Below, piece by piece: positions 1-8,981 of a stretch of 64,000 nucleotides of DNA. The notes beneath the pieces were generated by a model that worked only from the letters and a program-made list of their open reading frames with translations, had not been told where the DNA came from and made no database searches. The stretch is from Pseudomaricurvus sp. HS19. GTDB taxonomy: Bacteria > Pseudomonadota > Gammaproteobacteria > Pseudomonadales > Cellvibrionaceae. The position numbers and the translations under genes are program-made. Numbering within the stretch: position 1 is the first letter of the stretch; the number at the start of each line of letters is the position of its first letter. Where the stretch lies: assembly GCF_009857815.1 (NCBI RefSeq), contig NZ_WVVW01000001.1:1364001-1428000 (forward strand), written 5' to 3'.

Positions 1-21
1 AGAGAGACGAATGGTTACCAT
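1..21 (-). CDS. rpsP: 30S ribosomal protein S16, first 7 codons only
   Basis: The complement reads ATG GTA ACC ATT CGT CTC TCT, giving MVTIRLS, the usual N-terminus of ribosomal protein S16. An AGGAAG ribosome-binding site lies about 9 bases before the ATG (near 31-36 on the complement). The gene runs off the left edge, so nothing more can be read. Its place just downstream of ffh on the same strand matches the usual gammaproteobacterial order ffh-rpsP-rimM-trmD-rplS, which supports the call despite the very short stretch. Confidence 0.8.
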
Positions 22-266
22 TTAAGTCTGCTTCCTGTTTATCAAATTTCGCACCCTGCCAACGGCACAGTACGTTCGTAATTGGTTCCACGCAGGCACA
101 GCCCACGAAAGGCGCGGAATTTTAAGGGAAATATCAGGGATTGTACAGTGCTATCAAGGGCATACCGGCAACTTAATGCCGGCATCCCGGAGCGGGGCAT
201 CAGAAATCGCCCCGGCAATCCGGAAGAGAGCTTAGAGAATTCTATAACCGACTGATTTTTATGAAA
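22..266. other. ffh-rpsP intergenic region
   Basis: This 245-base spacer lies between the ffh stop and the rpsP start. It holds the rpsP ribosome-binding site and a short GC-rich inverted repeat (CGGGGC 193-198 with GCCCCG 209-214). No T-run follows the repeat, so I do not call it a terminator. No convincing ORF is visible. An rpsP promoter is expected here but I could not pick one with confidence. Confidence 0.5.
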
Positions 267-1670
267 TTATTTAAATCCAGGTGGCAGACCACCGCCAGGG
301 AATCCTCCCGGAGGCATACCGCCACCGCCGCCCATCATGCCACCCAGGCCGCGCATCATCTTGTTCATGCCGCCGCCTTTCATCTTTTTCATCATCTTCG
401 CCATCTGCTTGTGCTGCTTCAGCAGGCGGTTGAGATCCTGGATCTGGGTGCCGGAACCCTGGGTGATACGACGCTTGCGGGAGCCGTTCAGCAGGTCCGG
501 GTTGGAGCGTTCGGCCGGCGTCATGGAGTCGATAATCACCTCCATGGTCCTGAACTGTTTGGTCATGTTGGCCTGCTCGGCCACCTGGGCAATATTGCCC
601 ATGCCCGGCAGCTTCTCCAGCATGGAGGCCATACCGCCCATGTTCTGCATCTGCTGCAGCTGCTCACGCAGGTCCTCAAGGTCGAAGCTCTTGCCCTTCT
701 GTACCTTCTTGACCAGCTTTTCAGCCTTCTCCCGATCAATCTTGCGCTCGGCCTCCTCGATCAGGGACATCACGTCACCCATACCGAGGATGCGGGAGGC
801 GATACGATCCGGGTGGAATGGCTCCAGCGCATCCACCTTCTCACCCATACCCAGGAACTTGATGGGCTTGCCGGTGATATGACGTACCGACAGGGCAGCA
901 CCGCCGCGAGCGTCACCGTCCGCCTTGGTGAGAATGACACCGGTCAGCTCAAGGGCATCATTAAAGGCCTTGGCGGTGTTAACCGCATCCTGACCGATCA
1001 TGGCATCAATAACGAACAGGGTCTCAGCCGGCGTGATGGCGGCGTGCAACTCCTTGATTTCGCCCATCAATGCTTCATCAACGTGCAGGCGGCCGGCGGT
1101 ATCCACGATCACCACATCGGCAAAGCTCTTACGTGCCTGAGTGATGGCGTTATTGGCGATATCCACGGGCTTCTGGTCCGGCGACGATGGGAAAAAATCC
1201 ACGCCCACTTCACCCGCCAGGGTCTCCAGCTGCTTGATGGCGGCGGGACGGTAGACGTCCGCCGATACCACCAGAACCTTTTTCTTCTCGCGCTCTTTGA
1301 GGAATTTGGCCAGCTTGGCCACAGATGTGGTTTTACCCGCACCCTGCAGGCCCGCCATCATCACCACCGCCGGCGGCTTGACCGCCAGGTCCAGCGACTC
1401 GTTGGCGTCGCCCATCATGGCGACCAGTTCACTCTCTACAATTTTGAGAAACTGTTGGCCCGGGTTCAGTGCCCGCGACACTTCCTGGCCCAATGCACGC
1501 TTGCGCACCCGCTCTACAAAGGCCTTGACCACGGGCAGTGCAACGTCAGCCTCCAGCAGCGCCTTGCGCACTTCGCGCAGCGTATCCTGGATATTGGCTT
1601 CGGTCAGCTTGGCCTTGCCGGTCACTTTTTTCAGTGTACGCGACAGGCGATCCTGTAAATTCTCAAACAT
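267..1670 (-). CDS. ffh: Signal recognition particle GTPase Ffh (SRP54)
   Basis: Ffh binds 4.5S RNA and signal sequences of nascent inner-membrane proteins and docks with FtsY for co-translational targeting. The 467-residue product begins MFENLQDRLS. It shows the N helical bundle (about 1-95), the G domain with GLQGAGKTT (107-115), DTAGR (190-194) and TKAD (248-251), and an M domain that ends in a Met/Gly-rich tail. The length is normal for the family. The open frame extends upstream of this ATG, but MFENL is the conserved N-terminus, so I start at 1670. It is divergent from ypjD and upstream of rpsP, a standard arrangement. Confidence 0.97.
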   Translation of the reverse strand: MFENLQDRLSRTLKKVTGKAKLTEANIQDTLREVRKALLEADVALPVVKAFVERVRKRALGQEVSRALNPGQQFLKIVESELVAMMGDANESLDLAVKPPAVVMMAGLQGAGKTTSVAKLAKFLKEREKKKVLVVSADVYRPAAIKQLETLAGEVGVDFFPSSPDQKPVDIANNAITQARKSFADVVIVDTAGRLHVDEALMGEIKELHAAITPAETLFVIDAMIGQDAVNTAKAFNDALELTGVILTKADGDARGGAALSVRHITGKPIKFLGMGEKVDALEPFHPDRIASRILGMGDVMSLIEEAERKIDREKAEKLVKKVQKGKSFDLEDLREQLQQMQNMGGMASMLEKLPGMGNIAQVAEQANMTKQFRTMEVIIDSMTPAERSNPDLLNGSRKRRITQGSGTQIQDLNRLLKQHKQMAKMMKKMKGGGMNKMMRGLGGMMGGGGGMPPGGFPGGGLPPGFK

Positions 1671-1713
1671 GGTGAATCTGATACCGTCAGTGGAGTCTGT
1701 GAGAAAGGGGCAG

Positions 1714-1743
1714 AGTATAGCGAACTTTGGCAACCATACCCAA
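1714..1743 (-). promoter_or_regulatory. Candidate sigma-70 promoter of ffh
   Basis: On the minus strand TTGGGT (1743-1738) and TATACT (1719-1714) are separated by 18 bases. The implied start lies about 40 bases upstream of the ffh ATG. The -10 is one base from consensus and the -35 is weak. Confidence 0.45.
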
Positions 1744-1852
1744 CGCGAATTGCGTGCCGGACCACCACCTCCCGCCGCGAGACTTCTCTTTCCCACGGCC
1801 CTGTGACACACTGCTGGCCAATTCAAGACTCACCGACCATCAGCGCTCCACT

Positions 1853-2656
1853 ATGATGTCCACCACCTCCCTGGTCATAAATACCGCTGCCATTGCCCTC
1901 TATCTTGCCGGGGCCTTCTATCTTGTTCACCAGACCGTGAAACAGCAGGCGGGCAACCCGCGCTGGGTGATCGCACTGGTCATCGGAGCCCTCGCGCTAC
2001 ACGCCGTAGGCAGCTATCTCCACCTCATGGCTCCCCTGGGCCTGAACCTCGGTTTCTTCAAGGTGGGCGCCCTGATCTTCTGGGTGATCAACCTGATCGT
2101 GCTGCTGAGCGGGCTGAAAAAGCCCATGCACAGCCTCTTTATATTTTTGTTTCCGCTGTCGGCACTGGCGCTGGCCATGGCCACCTTCAGCGGTGAATCC
2201 ACCGTAAGCACCAGCGTCAGCGGCGAAATCGTGGTGCACATCCTGCTTTCCATACTCGCCTACAGCCTGCTTATCATTGCCACCCTGCAAGCCGTGCTGC
2301 TGGCCTACCAGGATTACCAGCTGCGCCACAAACACCCCACTGGCCCCATCCGCCTGCTGCCACCCCTGCAGACCATGGAGTCACTGTTTTTCGACATGCT
2401 GTGGGCCGGCGAGATCCTGCTGACCCTCTCCATTGTTACCGGATTTCTCTTCCTCGATAACATGTTCGCCCAGCATCTTGCGCACAAAACCTTCCTGTCG
2501 CTGCTGGCCTGGGTCATCTATGCCATCCTGCTGGTGGGACATTGGCGGCTGGGGTGGCGCGGCTATACCGCCATACGCTGGGCCCTCGGCGGATTTATTG
2601 CCCTGATGCTGGCCTACTTCGGCAGCAAGTTTGTGCTGGAAGTCCTGCTCGGCTGA
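1853..2656 (+). CDS. ypjD: YpjD/CcsA-family inner membrane protein (cytochrome c assembly-like)
   Basis: This 267-residue integral membrane protein has about eight hydrophobic segments and resembles the CcsA/CcmC-like cytochrome c assembly family, of which E. coli YpjD (similar length) is a member. The family handles or exports haem in some bacteria, but the role of YpjD itself is not established. It is divergent from ffh, the usual position of ypjD in gammaproteobacteria. The open frame begins earlier; I chose the paired ATG ATG at 1853/1856 because hydrophobic MMSTTSLVIN-type sequence starts there and the upstream frame overlaps the ffh leader. Confidence 0.85.
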   Translation: MMSTTSLVINTAAIALYLAGAFYLVHQTVKQQAGNPRWVIALVIGALALHAVGSYLHLMAPLGLNLGFFKVGALIFWVINLIVLLSGLKKPMHSLFIFLFPLSALALAMATFSGESTVSTSVSGEIVVHILLSILAYSLLIIATLQAVLLAYQDYQLRHKHPTGPIRLLPPLQTMESLFFDMLWAGEILLTLSIVTGFLFLDNMFAQHLAHKTFLSLLAWVIYAILLVGHWRLGWRGYTAIRWALGGFIALMLAYFGSKFVLEVLLG

Positions 2657-2784
2657 ACACCCCCATGCACCACGCCGGAGCGACTCCGGAACCGGAGCCA
2701 TCGCAGCCGGATTAATGGTTGCACGGGGGTGGCATCTGGGTGAAGATACCGGGTTCCTAAAGGCGATACAGGCACTTACCCCCT

Positions 2785-4053
2785 TTGAACGACGTTCCCC
2801 TTGGCCTTCTGTTTGGAATCCTGGCCTCCCTGATCGTGCTGTCGGCGTTTTTCTCCAGCTCCGAAACCGGCATGATGTCCCTCAACCGCTACCGACTCAA
2901 ACACCTGGCGAAGAATAATCACCACGGTGCGCAGCGCGCGTCCCGCCTGCTGGAACGACCCGACCGCCTGATTGGCGTGATCCTGATTGGTAACAACCTG
3001 GTCAACAACTTTGCCGCGGCGCTGGCCACGGTAATAGCCGTGCGCCTCTACGGTGAGGGGGCCATTGCTGCCGCCAGCGTCCTGCTCACCCTGGTGATGC
3101 TGATCCTGGCCGAAGTGACGCCGAAAACCATGGCGGCGCTCTATCCCGAGAAAATTGCCTTCCCCGCCAGCCTGATCCTCAAGCCCCTGCTGTGGGTACT
3201 CTACCCCGTGGTATGGATGGTCAATGGCGTATCCAACTCACTGGCGCGACTGTTTGGTGTCGACCCCCAGCAGGTGAGTACCACTGAACTGCTGCACCCG
3301 GATGAACTGCGCACCGCCGTGGATGAACATGGCGACCTGATTCCCGACCAGCACCAGGGTATCCTGCTGAACGTGCTGGACCTGGAAAAGTCGACGGTGG
3401 AAGACATTATGATTCCCCGCAACGAAGTGGTCGGCCTGAACCTGGAAGATGATATCGAGACCCTGCTGAAAGAGATCCGCACCGCGGACTACACCCGTCT
3501 GCCGGTCTACGAAGGGGATATCAACAACATCGTTGGCATCCTGCACCTGCGTAATGCCGCACGCTTTATCTACGGCGACGACACCTCCGTCACACACGAG
3601 GCCATACGCCGCTTTACCCACGACCCCTACTTCATTCCCGAAGGCACCCCGCTGCACACCCAGCTGATGCACTTCCAGAAGCAGAAGAGCCGCATGGCCA
3701 TCGTCGTGGACGAGTACGGTGATATTCAGGGCATTATCACCATGGAAGACCTGCTGGAGGAGATCGTCGGTGACTTCACCACCAACTCCGCCGAAGACGA
3801 GAACCCGGAAATCACCGATCTCGAGCAGGGCTGGTACATGATCGAGGGCGGCACCTCCATCCGCGACATCAACCGCCACGCCGGCTGGGACCTGCCCACT
3901 GACGGTCCCAAGACGCTTAACGGCCTGATCCTTGAGCAACTGGAAAACATTCCAGCCGGTAATATCGGCCTGCGCCTTGGTAACTACTACATCGAGACCC
4001 TGAGCCTGTCCGGCAAGATGGTGGAAATGGCGAAAATGCAAGCCTTCCGCTGA
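2785..4053 (+). CDS. CNNM/CBS-domain transporter-like protein, HlyC/CorC family (YfjD type)
   Basis: The 422-residue product has an N-terminal CNNM (DUF21) transmembrane domain (about 1-190) with the characteristic SSSETGMMSLNRYRL stretch near residues 24-38. Two CBS domains follow (about 205-325), then a C-terminal CorC/HlyC domain (about 335-415). Such proteins are linked to Mg2+/Co2+ handling; E. coli YfjD and the nearby ypjD gene show that the two are commonly neighbours. Translation appears to begin at TTG 2785, since no ATG precedes the conserved N-terminal helix and no good Shine-Dalgarno is visible. The frame is intact. Substrate is inferred from family only. Confidence 0.88.
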   Translation: MNDVPLGLLFGILASLIVLSAFFSSSETGMMSLNRYRLKHLAKNNHHGAQRASRLLERPDRLIGVILIGNNLVNNFAAALATVIAVRLYGEGAIAAASVLLTLVMLILAEVTPKTMAALYPEKIAFPASLILKPLLWVLYPVVWMVNGVSNSLARLFGVDPQQVSTTELLHPDELRTAVDEHGDLIPDQHQGILLNVLDLEKSTVEDIMIPRNEVVGLNLEDDIETLLKEIRTADYTRLPVYEGDINNIVGILHLRNAARFIYGDDTSVTHEAIRRFTHDPYFIPEGTPLHTQLMHFQKQKSRMAIVVDEYGDIQGIITMEDLLEEIVGDFTTNSAEDENPEITDLEQGWYMIEGGTSIRDINRHAGWDLPTDGPKTLNGLILEQLENIPAGNIGLRLGNYYIETLSLSGKMVEMAKMQAFR

Positions 4054-4146
4054 GGGCTTGCCAATAACCCTCAGGCACCACTCACGACATATAAACCGGC
4101 AACTACTCCCTCCCGACGAAGCACCCCCCTCCCCCAAACCGCTATA

Positions 4147-4171
4147 CTCGCAGGATGCTATTTCCTGCGAG
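4147..4171. promoter_or_regulatory. 25-bp perfect palindrome overlapping a -10 box (possible operator)
   Basis: CTCGCAGGA (4147-4155) and TCCTGCGAG (4163-4171) form a perfect 9-bp inverted repeat around a 7-base centre. A TATACT -10-like hexamer (4143-4148) overlaps its left end, and the ATG of the STAS-like gene is at 4181. The right arm contains the only purine-rich sequence before that ATG. It could be an operator at the transcription start or an mRNA hairpin that masks the ribosome-binding site. Confidence 0.45.
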
Positions 4172-4180
4172 GCAGCGCTT

Positions 4181-4546
4181 ATGTTTACGGTAGAACGGCT
4201 GGATGACCATACCCTTACCATGACCCTCAGCGGCAAGCTGGATAAGGAACAGATGATCAGAGCCCTGGACGACCTGGAAGCCCAGTCCCGGGGTATTGAG
4301 AATGGCAAAATGCTCTACGACATTGTTGAGTTTCATATGCCATCACTGGCGGCAATTGCCATTGAGTTTTCACGCCTGCCACGCATGCTCAAGCTTATCG
4401 GTCAATTCTCGCGTGCCGCCGTGCTCACTGACAAAACCTGGCTGCAAACCATGAGTGAATGGGAAGGCAAACTGATGCCGGGACTGGAAATCAAAGCTTT
4501 TGAGCGCCATCAGCGAGAGGCGGCCGAACTTTGGCTCAACTCTTAA
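4181..4546 (+). CDS. SpoIIAA-like (STAS-fold) protein
   Basis: The 121-residue soluble protein looks like the SpoIIAA-like family (lipid- or partner-binding STAS fold): an N-terminal strand pair (MFTVERLDDHTLTMTLSG), then helices and a conserved C-terminal FERHQREAAELWL-type ending. Its cellular role is unknown. The open frame starts further upstream at 4058, but the ATG at 4181 gives the family length and lies just after a palindrome with a -10-like element. The gene stands alone between a CorC-like gene and the convergent HupE-like gene. Confidence 0.7.
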   Translation: MFTVERLDDHTLTMTLSGKLDKEQMIRALDDLEAQSRGIENGKMLYDIVEFHMPSLAAIAIEFSRLPRMLKLIGQFSRAAVLTDKTWLQTMSEWEGKLMPGLEIKAFERHQREAAELWLNS

Positions 4547-4656
4547 CCCGCAAGTTCAACAGAGAGCCCCCGTCCAGCCAACACACAACCTGAAGAACTG
4601 CTTATGCCCCTGGATGAACGGCTCACCCCGTGAAGCTATCGGCGACGCGCTGGACA

Positions 4657-5652
4657 TCATCCCCAGAAAGCCGCTGTTCGCTCAACCGTCCAGAAAGCCG
4701 CCAGAATGCCAATCACATACACCGTAGCCGGTTTGATCAGCACCGGCACAGGCAGGCGCAAGCGCCGCACCAGCTGCAGGCAGGAGAGCACAACCCCGAC
4801 AAACAGCAGTTGACCGATTTCCACACCCACATTAAAAAACAGCAGAGCCGCCGGGATATCCGTTTGCGGCAATCCAATCTCTCCCAGTGCGGCCGCAAAC
4901 CCGAGGCCGTGCAACAGCCCAAACGAGAAGGCCACCAGCCATGGGCGGCGCTCGGTGAGTCCGGGATGACCACGATGTGAGCGCAGGATCTCTGTGGCCA
5001 CAAACAGGATGCTCAGGGCGATGCAGGCCTCTACAGGTGGCACTGGCACATGCATCAGATTGAGGGAAGCCAGACTCAGGGTAATGCTGTGAGCAATGGT
5101 AAAGGCGGTTATGGTCCACACCAGCTTGCGGGTACTGTTTACCAGCAGCAGAAGAACCAATACAAACAGCAGGTGGTCCACCCCGATCAGGATGTGCTCG
5201 ACTCCCAGCACGAAGTAGGTCATCACCACCTGACCCAGCCCTGCCCGCGCCTCGACCGTGTACGATGGCGCCTCCGGTACCAGGCGGTGAATCAGCGACG
5301 TGCCATCCAGGTACTCAATGCGCAGCAGCACCTCCGTCGCAACCTCTGGCAGCCCGGCAACAGTTATAACAACACCAGCCAGCCCCCCGGGACGTTGTAT
5401 CATCCAGCTCTGCAGGTAGGCATTCCCGACCAATCCGCCCAACGGCTTATCCGCCACAGCAACGCTGGAGTCAAATACCGGCGTCAGCCCGGCCATCTGC
5501 CGCTGACTGCTGGCCGGCACCTTCCACAGCACCTGGTACAGCTCAGGCTGGCGTTCGGTAATTTGCAGAAAAGCGGGCCGGATCTCATCCGCCTGCAGAG
5601 GCATTGACCACAGGGATACCAGCAGCAACCAGCCAATGACGCTACGCATCAT
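4657..5652 (-). CDS. HupE/UreJ-like membrane permease
   Basis: The 331-residue product has a signal peptide (about 1-21), a periplasmic beta-rich part to about residue 140, and then six or seven membrane segments. The membrane part carries family motifs with likely metal-binding His and Asp: VEHILIGVDHLLFV, FTIAHSITLSLA and FGLLHGLGFA. HupE/UreJ proteins are associated with nickel or cobalt uptake, but this longer type with an extra N-terminal domain is uncharacterised. It starts at ATG 5652 or the adjacent ATG 5649, overlapping the PPIase stop (TGATG), so the two are translationally coupled. Here it sits with a DUF3604 gene, not with hydrogenase or urease genes. Confidence 0.85.
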   Translation of the reverse strand: MMRSVIGWLLLVSLWSMPLQADEIRPAFLQITERQPELYQVLWKVPASSQRQMAGLTPVFDSSVAVADKPLGGLVGNAYLQSWMIQRPGGLAGVVITVAGLPEVATEVLLRIEYLDGTSLIHRLVPEAPSYTVEARAGLGQVVMTYFVLGVEHILIGVDHLLFVLVLLLLVNSTRKLVWTITAFTIAHSITLSLASLNLMHVPVPPVEACIALSILFVATEILRSHRGHPGLTERRPWLVAFSFGLLHGLGFAAALGEIGLPQTDIPAALLFFNVGVEIGQLLFVGVVLSCLQLVRRLRLPVPVLIKPATVYVIGILAAFWTVERTAAFWG

Positions 5653-6488
5653 ATGCGACCATCCCGGTCAGCCTCGATAACTACCGTGTACTGACGCCTC
5701 AGGTTATCGATCATGGCAGCTTTCACTTCCCGGCTCTTGTTGTCCTGCCAATCACGCTGCAGTGCATCACGCACTTCCGCCAGTTCCGGCAGGCGGGGCG
5801 GAACCACAGCCGTCAGCCTTACCAGATGCATGCCCAGCCCGGACGCCACCGGCTGCCACTGGTTCAACGCCAGCTCTTCGACCCCCTGCGCGAACGCCTC
5901 ACCAAAGGTAGCCTTCATCCGGTAGGCAGGTACCTGGCGATAGCTGCGCTCCAGCAGGCTGCGATCCCCAACCACCTCGGACCCATCCAGCAACTGCTGC
6001 TGCAGGTCCTGCAAATATTGTTGCCACTGCGCCTCCGGTCCGTCGGTATTGATGTAGACCTGCTCAAAACTGAACAGGGCATCCAGCTGGTAACGACTGC
6101 GATGCGCTTGCAGGAATTGGGTCAACTCTGCATCAGACGGTGGCGACAAGGCCGATGCGTCGAGAGAGATAAATTCCATTTTCTGACTCAGGCGCCGGCG
6201 AATCACGCCATCACCCGCATCCAGCCCCAGGGCCATGGCCTGCCGGTAGAGCACCTCCTCGGTGACGAAACTGTCCACCAGTCCGGCCAGCTCCTGCTGA
6301 GTGGGCTCCCGTTGCCAGGTGCTCATAAAGCGTTGTCGCAGCTGCTGTATGCGGGCCTGATCCACCACAATGGTGGTGTCGTCCACAAAGGCATCGGGAT
6401 TGAGGTAACTGTACAAAGCGAACAGCGCCACACCGGCGACTGCAAAATGTACCAAAGGCTCCCGGAGCCAGAGTTTTGGATTGAACAT
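5649..6488 (-). CDS. Membrane-anchored parvulin-type peptidyl-prolyl isomerase
   Basis: The 279-residue protein has one N-terminal membrane anchor (about 13-29) and an otherwise soluble, probably periplasmic body. A SurA/PpiC-like N-terminal helical part (FVTEEVLYRQAMALGL) is followed by a rotamase-like region (about 140-235) ending in ASGLGMHLVRLTAV. This pattern matches the PpiC-type proteins annotated next to HupE-like and DUF3604 genes in other proteobacteria. It is the first gene of a leftward pair with the HupE-like gene. Isomerase activity is inferred and some parvulin residues look poorly conserved, so a chaperone-only role is possible. Confidence 0.75.
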   Translation of the reverse strand: MFNPKLWLREPLVHFAVAGVALFALYSYLNPDAFVDDTTIVVDQARIQQLRQRFMSTWQREPTQQELAGLVDSFVTEEVLYRQAMALGLDAGDGVIRRRLSQKMEFISLDASALSPPSDAELTQFLQAHRSRYQLDALFSFEQVYINTDGPEAQWQQYLQDLQQQLLDGSEVVGDRSLLERSYRQVPAYRMKATFGEAFAQGVEELALNQWQPVASGLGMHLVRLTAVVPPRLPELAEVRDALQRDWQDNKSREVKAAMIDNLRRQYTVVIEADRDGRI

Positions 6489-6800
6489 GGGGCTTCCCTG
6501 TGACTGACACTTAAACGGGTTTACACAAGCGCAGAACCCGCTATCAAACAGACCTCACTGTTGGGAAAGCCCCGTGCGATGTCAACCACAAACACCAATC
6601 CCGTTGCGGGAGCCTTGTTTGTCAGGCCAGCCTACCCCGCCTCCTGCTCCCCGTACCGACCGGCGCCGCCAGGGTATATGAAATACCAGACCTGTCGGTG
6701 CCGGAATTATCTGCTATCTTCAGAGCCATACCGACAAAAGGAAGGCCGCCGCAGTGAGCCTGTAACCCGGCCCAAGCGCATACCATACAGAGGGATTTTT
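6489..6800. other. Divergent intergenic region between PPIase and DUF3604 genes
   Basis: This 312-base spacer must hold the start signals for both arms of the divergent module. I see AT-rich patches near 6680-6720 that could be -10 elements but no clean -35/-10 pair. The frame of the DUF3604 ORF runs back through it, yet the translated part before 6801 is low-complexity and unlike a protein. No RNA gene or repeat is evident. Confidence 0.4.
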
Positions 6801-8753
6801 ATGATCAGCCTGCGAACCTCCCGTCATGCCGCCTTGCTGCTGGCCGCACTGGGCAGCGTGTTACTGGCCGCCTGTGGTTCCGACCAGAAAGGGTCAGACA
6901 AGGACACATCTGCAGCACCTGCCTCAAGCAGGCCTGAACCGGAACTCATCACCCCGACCCGCCCGGTGCGCAACCCGTTGATGGACGCCTATTTCGGCGA
7001 ACTGCACCTGCACACGGCTTACTCGCTGGATGCCTATATATTTGGCAACACCATGAACGACCCCTTTACCGCCTATCGCTTTGCCAAGGGTGAAGAGGTA
7101 GCTCTGCCCACCGGCATTGCCAAGCGCATCCGCAAGCCGCTGGATTTTGCCGCCGTTACCGACCACTCGGAAGCACTGGGTGAATACGAGATCTGTACCA
7201 ACCCGGCGCAGGACAACTACGACTCCGACACTTGCGTGGGCATCCGCAACTTCAAAATGCAAACCTTCCAGCAGCTGTTTTCCGGTATGGCCGTTACACC
7301 ACCCGCACGGCTGGCTGACATCTGTGGAGAGGGCGGCAGTGAATGCCTGAATGCCATAGCCCCACCCTGGCAGCGTATTCAGCAAGCTGCCAACGAAAAC
7401 TACCAGCCGGGTAAATTTACCTCGTTTGTTGCCTACGAGTTTTCTGCCAACGCCCCCGAAGGCCAGGGCGGCATGATGCACCGCAACGTTATCTTCCGCA
7501 GTGACAGCGTGCCCGACACGGTTTTCTCGGCCTTTGAAGGCACTGGCGAGGATCTGCAGGTGTGGCTGGAACAGAACTGCACCGACGACTGCCAGGTGCT
7601 GACCATCCCCCACAACCCCAACTTCTACTGGGGTCGACTCTACTGGGGCAAGAACAGCGATGGCAGCGAGTGGACCGACGAGCAGGTGGAGCGCCGCACC
7701 CGCTACGACCGACTGGTGGAGATTATGCAGATCAAGGGCAACTCCGAATGCCAGACCGGTATCATGACCACCGATGAAGAGTGTAACTTTGAAACGGTGT
7801 TCCAGCCCTGCCCTGAAGGCGAGAACGCCGGCTGCAGCAATGAGTACGCCATGGTACGTAACGGCCTCAAGCTTGGCCTGCAACAGCAAGCCGAAAACGG
7901 CATCAATCCCTTCAAACAGGGCTTCGCCGGCGGCACCGACAACCACAACGGCACCCCCAGCGATACCGCCGAAAACGATTTTGAAGGCCACTACGCCAAC
8001 AACGATGGCACCCCGGAAGTGCGCCTGGGACTGAAAGCCAACCCCACCGCTGAAGCCATGGGCATGAGTGGCGATGACGACCCCACCCGCCTCTACAACC
8101 CCGGCGCCATCACCGGCGTGTGGGCCGAGAGCAATACCCGCGAAGACATCTGGGACGCGCTTTATCGTAAAGAGACCTTCGCCACCAGCGGCACCCGCAT
8201 CAAGGTGCGGATGTTTGCAGGCTTCGAACTGCCGGACGATCTCTACCAGCAGGAGAACTGGGTAAGCACCGCCTACGCCAGCGGTGTGCCCCAGGGCGGC
8301 GATCTGGGCAGTGCAACGGAAGGCCAGGCTCCCAACCTGGTGGTATGGGCCCAGCGCGACCCGGACAGCGCCCCGCTGGCGAAGATGCAGATCATCAAAG
8401 GCTGGCGTTCGGCGGATAACGAATTGCACGAGATGACTTACGACGTCGCCTGCTCTGGCGGCGCCTCACCGGATCCTGCAACCCATCGCTGCCCCGACAA
8501 TGGCGCCACCGTGGACCTCAACGACTGCACCATCAGCACCGACAAGGGTGCCAGTGAATTGGCAGCCACCTGGCAAGACCCGCAGTTCAACGCTGGCGAG
8601 CACGCCTTTTACTACGCCCGTGTACTGGAGAACCCGGTTTGTCGCTGGAGTATGTACGATGCAAAGAAAGCCGGCGTAGAACACCCGGCGGATCTGCCCA
8701 AAACCATCAGGGAGCGGGCCTGGTCTTCGCCCATCTGGTATACACCAAACTGA
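6801..8753 (+). CDS. DUF3604 family lipoprotein (predicted PHP-like metalloenzyme)
   Basis: The 650-residue protein starts with a lipoprotein signal ending LLAAC, with lipidation expected at Cys25. The body matches DUF3604: GELHLHTAYS (HLH at 69-71), AAVTDHSEALGEYE, IPHNPNFYWG and GGTDNHNGTPS. These His/Asp clusters are like those of PHP phosphoesterases, so a metal-dependent hydrolase at the cell envelope is likely; the substrate is unknown. ATG 6801 follows AGGGA and gives a complete lipoprotein signal, so the longer upstream frame is rejected. It diverges from the PPIase-HupE pair, a recurring neighbourhood. Several Cys residues suggest disulphides. Confidence 0.88.
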   Translation: MISLRTSRHAALLLAALGSVLLAACGSDQKGSDKDTSAAPASSRPEPELITPTRPVRNPLMDAYFGELHLHTAYSLDAYIFGNTMNDPFTAYRFAKGEEVALPTGIAKRIRKPLDFAAVTDHSEALGEYEICTNPAQDNYDSDTCVGIRNFKMQTFQQLFSGMAVTPPARLADICGEGGSECLNAIAPPWQRIQQAANENYQPGKFTSFVAYEFSANAPEGQGGMMHRNVIFRSDSVPDTVFSAFEGTGEDLQVWLEQNCTDDCQVLTIPHNPNFYWGRLYWGKNSDGSEWTDEQVERRTRYDRLVEIMQIKGNSECQTGIMTTDEECNFETVFQPCPEGENAGCSNEYAMVRNGLKLGLQQQAENGINPFKQGFAGGTDNHNGTPSDTAENDFEGHYANNDGTPEVRLGLKANPTAEAMGMSGDDDPTRLYNPGAITGVWAESNTREDIWDALYRKETFATSGTRIKVRMFAGFELPDDLYQQENWVSTAYASGVPQGGDLGSATEGQAPNLVVWAQRDPDSAPLAKMQIIKGWRSADNELHEMTYDVACSGGASPDPATHRCPDNGATVDLNDCTISTDKGASELAATWQDPQFNAGEHAFYYARVLENPVCRWSMYDAKKAGVEHPADLPKTIRERAWSSPIWYTPN

Positions 8754-8796
8754 TCACGAAGCACCTTAATTACCCGATCTAAAAACAGCCCGACGT

Positions 8797-8830
8797 AAAA
8801 AAGAAACCGCCGTTTGGCGGTTTCTTTTTT
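8797..8830. terminator. Bidirectional rho-independent terminator
   Basis: A perfect 15-bp stem, AAAAAAGAAACCGCC (8797-8811) and its complement (8816-8830), closes a GTTT loop. The arms end in A6 and T6, so it can work on either strand. It serves the DUF3604 gene and probably the convergent glycosyltransferase gene. Confidence 0.93.
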
Positions 8831-8981
8831 CGCTTCTTAAAGCATGCAACCGCAATTGCACTCGCTACTGGTTAATCTCTGTGTTCAGCGGTGAATGAGG
8901 AGAGTGACGACACTCTTCGGTCAGGAATCCACGTCCGAAACCACTATCTCCAGCACCCCCCGGATGAATTGTTCACCACTC

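Noticed and set aside
261-1658. Long plus-strand frame of 465 codons opposite ffh
   Set aside because: It is antisense to an unmistakable ffh gene and its product is low-complexity and His/Leu-rich, as expected of a shadow frame in GC-rich DNA.
6924-8429. 501-codon minus-strand frame inside the DUF3604 gene
   Set aside because: It is antisense to a clear lipoprotein gene and has no recognisable motif.
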